The position numbers and the translations under genes were made by a program. From Rhodospirillaceae bacterium (GTDB lineage: Bacteria; Pseudomonadota; Alphaproteobacteria; UBA7985), in the NCBI GenBank assembly GCA_002700865.1, contig PAFB01000137.1, forward strand, positions 1 to 17,964: DNA of 17,964 bases, in the 5' to 3' direction. Positions 13,925 through 17,964 of this stretch are shown piece by piece. Within the stretch, counting starts at the first letter, position 1, and every line of letters starts with the position of its first letter. A model generated the notes under the pieces. It made no database searches. It was not told where the DNA came from and was given only the letters and a program-made list of their open reading frames with translations.

Positions 13925-15970
13925 ATGCGAGACCCGCGCCATGACATTCTGTTCGAGCCTTTGGCGATTGGACCGGTAACGGCCAAGAACCGGTTCTACC
14001 AAGTGCCACACTGTAGCGGCATGGGGTGGAAACGTCCGCAGGCTCTGGCCGCGATGCGGGGTATGAAAGCCGAAGGGGGTTGGGGGGTTGTGAACACGGA
14101 GTACTGTTCGGTTCATCCAAGCTCCGACAACGAATACTTCGCCAATGCCACGCTGTGGACTGAGGACGATATTCGCGCCAATGCCCACATGACTGAAGCT
14201 GTGCACGCTCACGGCTCGCTTGCTGGCGTTGAGCTGTGGCTGGGTGGCGGCATGGTGATGAACCTGAGTACCCGCCTGCCCCCGCTGGGACTGCGTAACC
14301 GGCCCCAAACCGATACGGGCGTCTACAATCCCGGTCAGACCCGTAAAGCCGACCTCCAGGACATCCGCAACTTGCGCCAATGGCATCGGGACGCAGCGCG
14401 ACGGGCGGTGAGCGCTGGTTTCGATATTGTTTATGTCTACGCCACTCATGGTTATCTGATCTCCGAGTTCCTCGACCCGAGCATCAACAATCGAAGCGAC
14501 GCCTATGGCGGTTCGCTCGAAAACCGGGTTCGGATTGTCCGGGAACTGATCGAGGAAACGCATGAAGCTGTGGCTGGCCGTGCAGCTGTCGCTTGCCGGT
14601 TCAGCGTGGATCTCGATGATGCGGAGACCTACGACATGTTTGGCCTGCTCGCCGACTTACCCGACCTTTGGGACCTTACAGTGCCTGATTACACCGTGGA
14701 AATGGGTGCGAGCCGGTTTGTGAAAGAAGGCGAACTGGCTCCCAGTGTCGCCGCTGCAAAAGCTCTGACCACTAAGCCTGTTGTTGCCGTAAGTCGCTAC
14801 ACGTCGCCCGATACCATGGCCTCGGTTATCCGCTCTGGCGGACAGGACATGATCGGTGCCGCCCGCCCGTCGATCGCTGATCCCTTTCTGCCGCAAAAGA
14901 TCGAACAGGGGCGCACGGGTGATATCCGGGAGTGTATCGGGTGCAATATCTGCTACGCCCATGACTCGTTGGGCGTGCCGATCCGGTGCACGCAAAACCC
15001 GACCATGGGCGAAGAATGGCGCATGGGATGGCATCCGGAGCGGGTCGCCCCTGCGCCGAAGCCAGAGCGGGTGCTGGTTGTGGGCGGCGGCCCGAGTGGG
15101 TTGGAGGCGGCGCGGGTACTGGGTGAGGCTGGCCATAGCGTCATGCTCGCCGAAGCTTCGCGCACGCTGGGTGGCCGGGTGACAGCAGAATCGCGCCTGC
15201 CGGGTCTGTCAGAATGGGCGCGGGTTCGAGACTGGCGCTTGGGGCAGTTGGAAGGCCTCGACACTGTCGAAATCTTCCCAGAAAGCCCTATGACTGCAAC
15301 GGATATTGAGGGTCTCGGCGTCGATCATGTGATCTGTGCCACCGGGTCACGGTGGGCCGCCGATACCGTGGGGCGGCATTCAGCGACCGGGCTGACCGAA
15401 CAAGCAGCTCACCGTGTCATCAGCGCCGAAACGGTTCTTTCCAGCGAGACGATCAACGCAGAGCACGTCATGATTTACGACGATGATCATTACTATATGG
15501 GGTCAGTGATCGCCTTAGCGCTGCGCGCCGCCGGGCATCGCGTGACCCTTGTGACACCGGTCGGCAGGCCCTGTGAGTTCGGCGTGTATACCGGAGAAAT
15601 CTATACCTCCAACGCCCGTCTGTTTGAAGCAGGGGTCGAGGTTGTTACCAACCAGCAGGTGACGGCAATCGACGATGCAGGCACCGTGCGGCTTGAGTGC
15701 AGCATGTCGGGCCGGGAAAGCATGCTGGCCTGTGATGTGTTGCTTCCGGTGTGCCGTCGCTTGCCCGAAACCGCCCTGTTTGACGCGCTCAACCAGCGCC
15801 AACAAAGCGGCGCGGCAGGAACGCTGAAGTCGGTTGTGCGGATTGGTGATGCCGAAGCGCCGAGCACCATCGCCTCCGCTGTCTATGGCGGGTACCGCGC
15901 CGGGATGGAACTGGGCCGCTCGCTTGATCTGACGGCAACTTTTGGACGGCGCGAGCACCCGCCGGTGTGA
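13925..15970 (+). CDS. Trimethylamine/dimethylamine dehydrogenase-like FMN and 4Fe-4S N-demethylase
   Basis: This 681-residue enzyme matches the trimethylamine dehydrogenase (TMADH) group: an N-terminal old-yellow-enzyme FMN barrel, a 4Fe-4S cluster and C-terminal FAD/NAD-like domains. It oxidatively removes an N-methyl group, and electrons probably go to an electron-transfer flavoprotein. From 13925 the numbering matches mature TMADH for the first 105 residues, which fixes the start; GAGGA lies four bases upstream. Seen: Cys30 in VPHCSG (site of covalent FMN in TMADH), Tyr60, Trp105, Tyr172 and His175 in YVYATHGYL, Trp249, cluster cysteines 337, 340, 343 and 355 (CxxCxxC-x11-C), and VLVVGGGPSGLEA (383-395). 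TMADH Trp355 aligns with Asp347 here. DgcA (dimethylglycine) and StcD (N-methylproline) are relatives, so a dimethyl- or monomethyl-amino acid may be the substrate rather than trimethylamine. The Rieske gene follows 18 nt later. Confidence 0.9.
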   Translation: MRDPRHDILFEPLAIGPVTAKNRFYQVPHCSGMGWKRPQALAAMRGMKAEGGWGVVNTEYCSVHPSSDNEYFANATLWTEDDIRANAHMTEAVHAHGSLAGVELWLGGGMVMNLSTRLPPLGLRNRPQTDTGVYNPGQTRKADLQDIRNLRQWHRDAARRAVSAGFDIVYVYATHGYLISEFLDPSINNRSDAYGGSLENRVRIVRELIEETHEAVAGRAAVACRFSVDLDDAETYDMFGLLADLPDLWDLTVPDYTVEMGASRFVKEGELAPSVAAAKALTTKPVVAVSRYTSPDTMASVIRSGGQDMIGAARPSIADPFLPQKIEQGRTGDIRECIGCNICYAHDSLGVPIRCTQNPTMGEEWRMGWHPERVAPAPKPERVLVVGGGPSGLEAARVLGEAGHSVMLAEASRTLGGRVTAESRLPGLSEWARVRDWRLGQLEGLDTVEIFPESPMTATDIEGLGVDHVICATGSRWAADTVGRHSATGLTEQAAHRVISAETVLSSETINAEHVMIYDDDHYYMGSVIALALRAAGHRVTLVTPVGRPCEFGVYTGEIYTSNARLFEAGVEVVTNQQVTAIDDAGTVRLECSMSGRESMLACDVLLPVCRRLPETALFDALNQRQQSGAAGTLKSVVRIGDAEAPSTIASAVYGGYRAGMELGRSLDLTATFGRREHPPV

Positions 15971-15988
15971 GCAAGGGAGTGATCCGCC

Positions 15989-17197
15989 ATGACCCCAAAC
16001 AACAGCCAGCCACCCCATTTCCCCCTCCTCGACCACTGCCCCCTTGCTCTGGAAGCGACTGCCTATTACGATTCTGAATGGTTCCGGCGAGAGCAGCGCG
16101 GGATCTGGGCGCGCGGTTGGATTTACGTGGGCCGGGTCACGGACTTTCCCGCGCAAACACTCAAGCGGGTTACCGTTGCTGACCAAAACTTATTCGTCGC
16201 CAGCGACCCCGCCGGGCACCTGCGCGCCTTTCACAATACCTGTCGTCATCGCGGTTCAGCGCTTTGTGTGGCGGAAGAGGAGCCGTTCAACGGCAAGCTG
16301 ATCCGCTGCCCCTACCACGCTTGGGCCTACAACATCGAAGGCGGGTTGGTCTCAACGGCTTTCGGCACGCCAACCGCTGATTTTGACAAGCTGGAGCACG
16401 GCCTGTTTGCTGTCGCGCTCAAGGTTTGGAATGGCTTCGTGTTCCTGTGTCTGCGCGATAACCCGCCTGCGTTTGAGCCCGATCTGGGCGCATCTATTCT
16501 CGACAACTGGCCCATGGACACCCTGTCGACCGGACACGTTTTAGAAAAGCGACTGGCCTGTAACTGGAAGGTCTTCTGGGAGAATTACAATGAATGCCTG
16601 CACTGTCCGGGCGTTCATCCTGCTTTGAGCCAGAGGGTTCCTGTCTATCGTCAAGGCATTATGGCGGCCAACGAAGCCGCAGGATGGACACCCGAGACCC
16701 CGGCCCAAGCCGCCTTGCAGGAAGGCGCGGTGTCGTGGACCGTGAACGGGCAGTCGTGCGGACCAGAGTTCCCCGGCTTGACCGCGCAGGAGCGGGCGCA
16801 GGCGCATACTTTTGTGACCCTCTATCCCTCGCTCTACATCGTCGCGCATGTTGACTACGTGCGTGCTGTCACGGTCGTGGCGACGGGGCCTGAGGAAACC
16901 GTGTTGCGGGCTCAGTGGTTGTTTGCACCAGAGACCCTCAACCTTCCCGGCTTTGATCTCGCCAATGTCACCGACTTTGCCACGCAAGTCATGATGGAGG
17001 ACGGTCAGGCCTGCGAGATCAACCAGCAAGGCCTCAAGTCGTCAAAATTCATACAAGGCCGTTTGATGCCGCAAGAATTCGACGTGCACGGCTTTCAGCA
17101 ATGGGTCGTGGCGGCATTACAAGAAGCTGAAGCTGACTCTGATGCTGATGCCCAACCCGGCGCGGCCCCTCAGAGTTCCTCACCCAAGCCGGCTTGA
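15989..17197 (+). CDS. Rieske 2Fe-2S aromatic-ring-hydroxylase-type oxygenase, probable betaine demethylase
   Basis: This 402-residue Rieske oxygenase alpha subunit belongs to the group that includes GbcA (glycine betaine) and Stc2 (stachydrine), which hydroxylate an N-methyl group and release it as formaldehyde. The Rieske cluster ligands are Cys85-x-His87 in CRHRG and Cys107-x2-His110 in CPYHAW. The mononuclear iron site is NYNECLHCPGVHP (Glu202 as the bridging acid between domains, His205 and His210 as ligands), with Asp338 in MMEDGQACE the likely third ligand. AAGGGAG lies nine bases before the ATG. It forms an operon with the flavoenzyme. No reductase (GbcB-like) is present in the window. 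The C-terminal tail (about 383-402) is acidic, low-complexity and Pro/Ser-rich, and its last 28 bp overlap the convergent regulator gene. The actual substrate is undetermined. Confidence 0.9.
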   Translation: MTPNNSQPPHFPLLDHCPLALEATAYYDSEWFRREQRGIWARGWIYVGRVTDFPAQTLKRVTVADQNLFVASDPAGHLRAFHNTCRHRGSALCVAEEEPFNGKLIRCPYHAWAYNIEGGLVSTAFGTPTADFDKLEHGLFAVALKVWNGFVFLCLRDNPPAFEPDLGASILDNWPMDTLSTGHVLEKRLACNWKVFWENYNECLHCPGVHPALSQRVPVYRQGIMAANEAAGWTPETPAQAALQEGAVSWTVNGQSCGPEFPGLTAQERAQAHTFVTLYPSLYIVAHVDYVRAVTVVATGPEETVLRAQWLFAPETLNLPGFDLANVTDFATQVMMEDGQACEINQQGLKSSKFIQGRLMPQEFDVHGFQQWVVAALQEAEADSDADAQPGAAPQSSSPKPA

Positions 17198-17835
17198 AGC
17201 AAGATGGCCTGACGGTATTCGGGTAGATGAGAGGCGAGGAAGCGGAAGCTGCCTGCGAGCTTGTCTTCCTTCATGTTCAGTTCAGGGCACAGGTGCATAT
17301 GCTGCCAATAACCATCGGTGAGCGTATCAATCCATTCGGCACCATTGGCGGCGCGGCTGGGATCATCGGGCAAGAGGTCGTGAAAAATCGTCTTGAGGAC
17401 ATTTTGGCGGCGCAAGTCGAACTCGCGGGTAACGGCTGCGTACTGCGGCGTAAATTTCTGCTCACCCCAAAAGGCGAACCAGACCGAGAGGATGTCGGGG
17501 TTGCAAACGTCCTCGTCGAAATCAGCCTCAATCAAGGCGACCAGCCTGGCAATCGGGTCCTCTCCAGCCCGCGCAAGGGCCGCGTTCCAATGCTGTTCAT
17601 AAGCTTGATACAGGTCGCGCAGCGCTTCTGTCAGCAGACCATTTTTGGACTTGAAGTAGAAAACCGCAACGCCTTGAGAAAGGCCGGCCTCTGCCGCAAC
17701 AGTGGCCAGTGTCGTCCGCTGCAAGCCATGGGCAACGATGGATCGAGCCGTCGCATCGAGGATCTGCCGCCGACGGCGCTGTGCGTTTTCCGTGCGCTCT
17801 TTGCGGGGGCGCGTTTCTTGAACCGTGGCTGTCAT
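17170..17835 (-). CDS. TetR family repressor, BetI-like
   Basis: This is a 221-residue transcriptional repressor. An N-terminal basic arm precedes the TetR DNA-binding domain (about 20-66): RRRQILDATARSIVAHG, then the helix-turn-helix TTLATVAAEAGLSQGVAVFYFKSKNGLL. The ligand domain carries FDEDVCNPDILSVWFAFWGE, which resembles the FDE...WLAFW region of E. coli BetI, the choline-responsive repressor. This supports a choline- or betaine-like inducer. The start at 17835 was chosen over a GTG at 17931 because homology begins after it and the upstream stretch looks noncoding; its Shine-Dalgarno is weak (GAAAG). It converges with the Rieske gene and overlaps it by 28 bp. Its own upstream region contains the operator at 17942-17963, so autorepression is likely. 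It is longer than BetI (about 195 aa) because of the N-terminal arm. Confidence 0.88.
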   Translation of the reverse strand: MTATVQETRPRKERTENAQRRRRQILDATARSIVAHGLQRTTLATVAAEAGLSQGVAVFYFKSKNGLLTEALRDLYQAYEQHWNAALARAGEDPIARLVALIEADFDEDVCNPDILSVWFAFWGEQKFTPQYAAVTREFDLRRQNVLKTIFHDLLPDDPSRAANGAEWIDTLTDGYWQHMHLCPELNMKEDKLAGSFRFLASHLPEYRQAILLQAGLGEEL

Positions 17836-17941
17836 GGTCTTTCGAGTTTGTGGGTGATCTCGGCTTAGCTTCCTCTTTTGTCTTTCACATTCAACCCTGC
17901 AAGTCAGCAGTAAAACGACGGGATGCCGCACCCACCCACGA

Positions 17942-17963
17942 AAAATTTATTTGAGCGCTCAAA
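17942..17963 (-). promoter_or_regulatory. Candidate BetI-type operator and -10 box (copy 2) upstream of the regulator gene
   Basis: TTTGAGCGCTCAAA (17950-17963) is a perfect 14-bp palindrome. On the minus strand TAAATT (17949-17944) overlaps its edge as a -10-like box, in the same arrangement as at 13810-13831. It lies about 107 bp before the regulator start; the matching -35 would fall beyond the window. It may also serve a divergent gene to the right. The 129 bp between 17836 and 17964 contain no other supported gene. Confidence 0.62.
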
Positions 17964-17964
17964 A

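Noticed and set aside
13823..14563. 246-codon minus-strand open frame opposite the flavoenzyme N-terminus
   Set aside because: Antisense to the conserved FMN domain; it would end in the operator region and has no domain.

Overview
The window looks like a gene-dense chromosomal segment of an alphaproteobacterium, most likely Rhodobacterales or Hyphomicrobiales. That placing is an inference from the GC-rich codon use (roughly 60% G+C by eye), the short intergenic gaps, and the gene set: a fused indolepyruvate ferredoxin oxidoreductase, a non-pyrrolysine MttB-family methyltransferase, and a BetI-like regulator beside oxidative N-demethylases. I saw no rRNA, tRNA, CRISPR array, transposase or phage gene. 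Thirteen protein genes are supported; the first is cut by the window's left edge.

Layout. Positions 2-1750 (+) encode the C-terminal part of a penicillin-acylase-family hydrolase. It converges on a minus-strand pair: a glutathione S-transferase (2604-3236) followed by deoD (1855-2559). Divergent from the pair, a plus-strand run holds an amidohydrolase (3372-4322), a 1180-residue fused IorA/IorB-type 2-oxoacid oxidoreductase (4397-7939) and, 3 nt later, a free methionine-(R)-sulfoxide reductase (7943-8521). Two minus-strand envelope genes follow: a membrane-anchored thioredoxin-like protein (8518-8997) and a secreted protein of unknown function (9243-10085). Adenine deaminase (10405-12204, +) comes next.

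The right third (12232-17964) is the most coherent block and the best candidate for an interesting system. It contains an MttB-superfamily corrinoid methyltransferase (minus strand). Divergent from it are a trimethylamine-dehydrogenase-like FMN/4Fe-4S enzyme and a Rieske oxygenase, 18 nt apart. A BetI-like TetR repressor then converges on the Rieske gene. Both outer edges of this block carry nearly the same palindromic operator (core TTTGAGCGCT), each followed at the same distance by a TAAATT -10-like element. I read it as a self-regulated regulon for removing methyl groups from a quaternary amine or betaine. The Rieske enzyme would do the first oxidative demethylation, the flavoenzyme a later one, and MttB would offer an oxygen-independent, corrinoid-linked alternative. 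The substrate is not determined by the sequence. The corrinoid protein, its reductive activator and the Rieske reductase are not in this window.

Other links are weaker. DeoD and adenine deaminase both serve purine salvage but are not adjacent. The oxidoreductase and the methionine sulfoxide reductase look translationally linked. Several palindromes or repeats sit in promoter regions (3308-3319, 9036-9056, 10213-10248) and are candidate operators.
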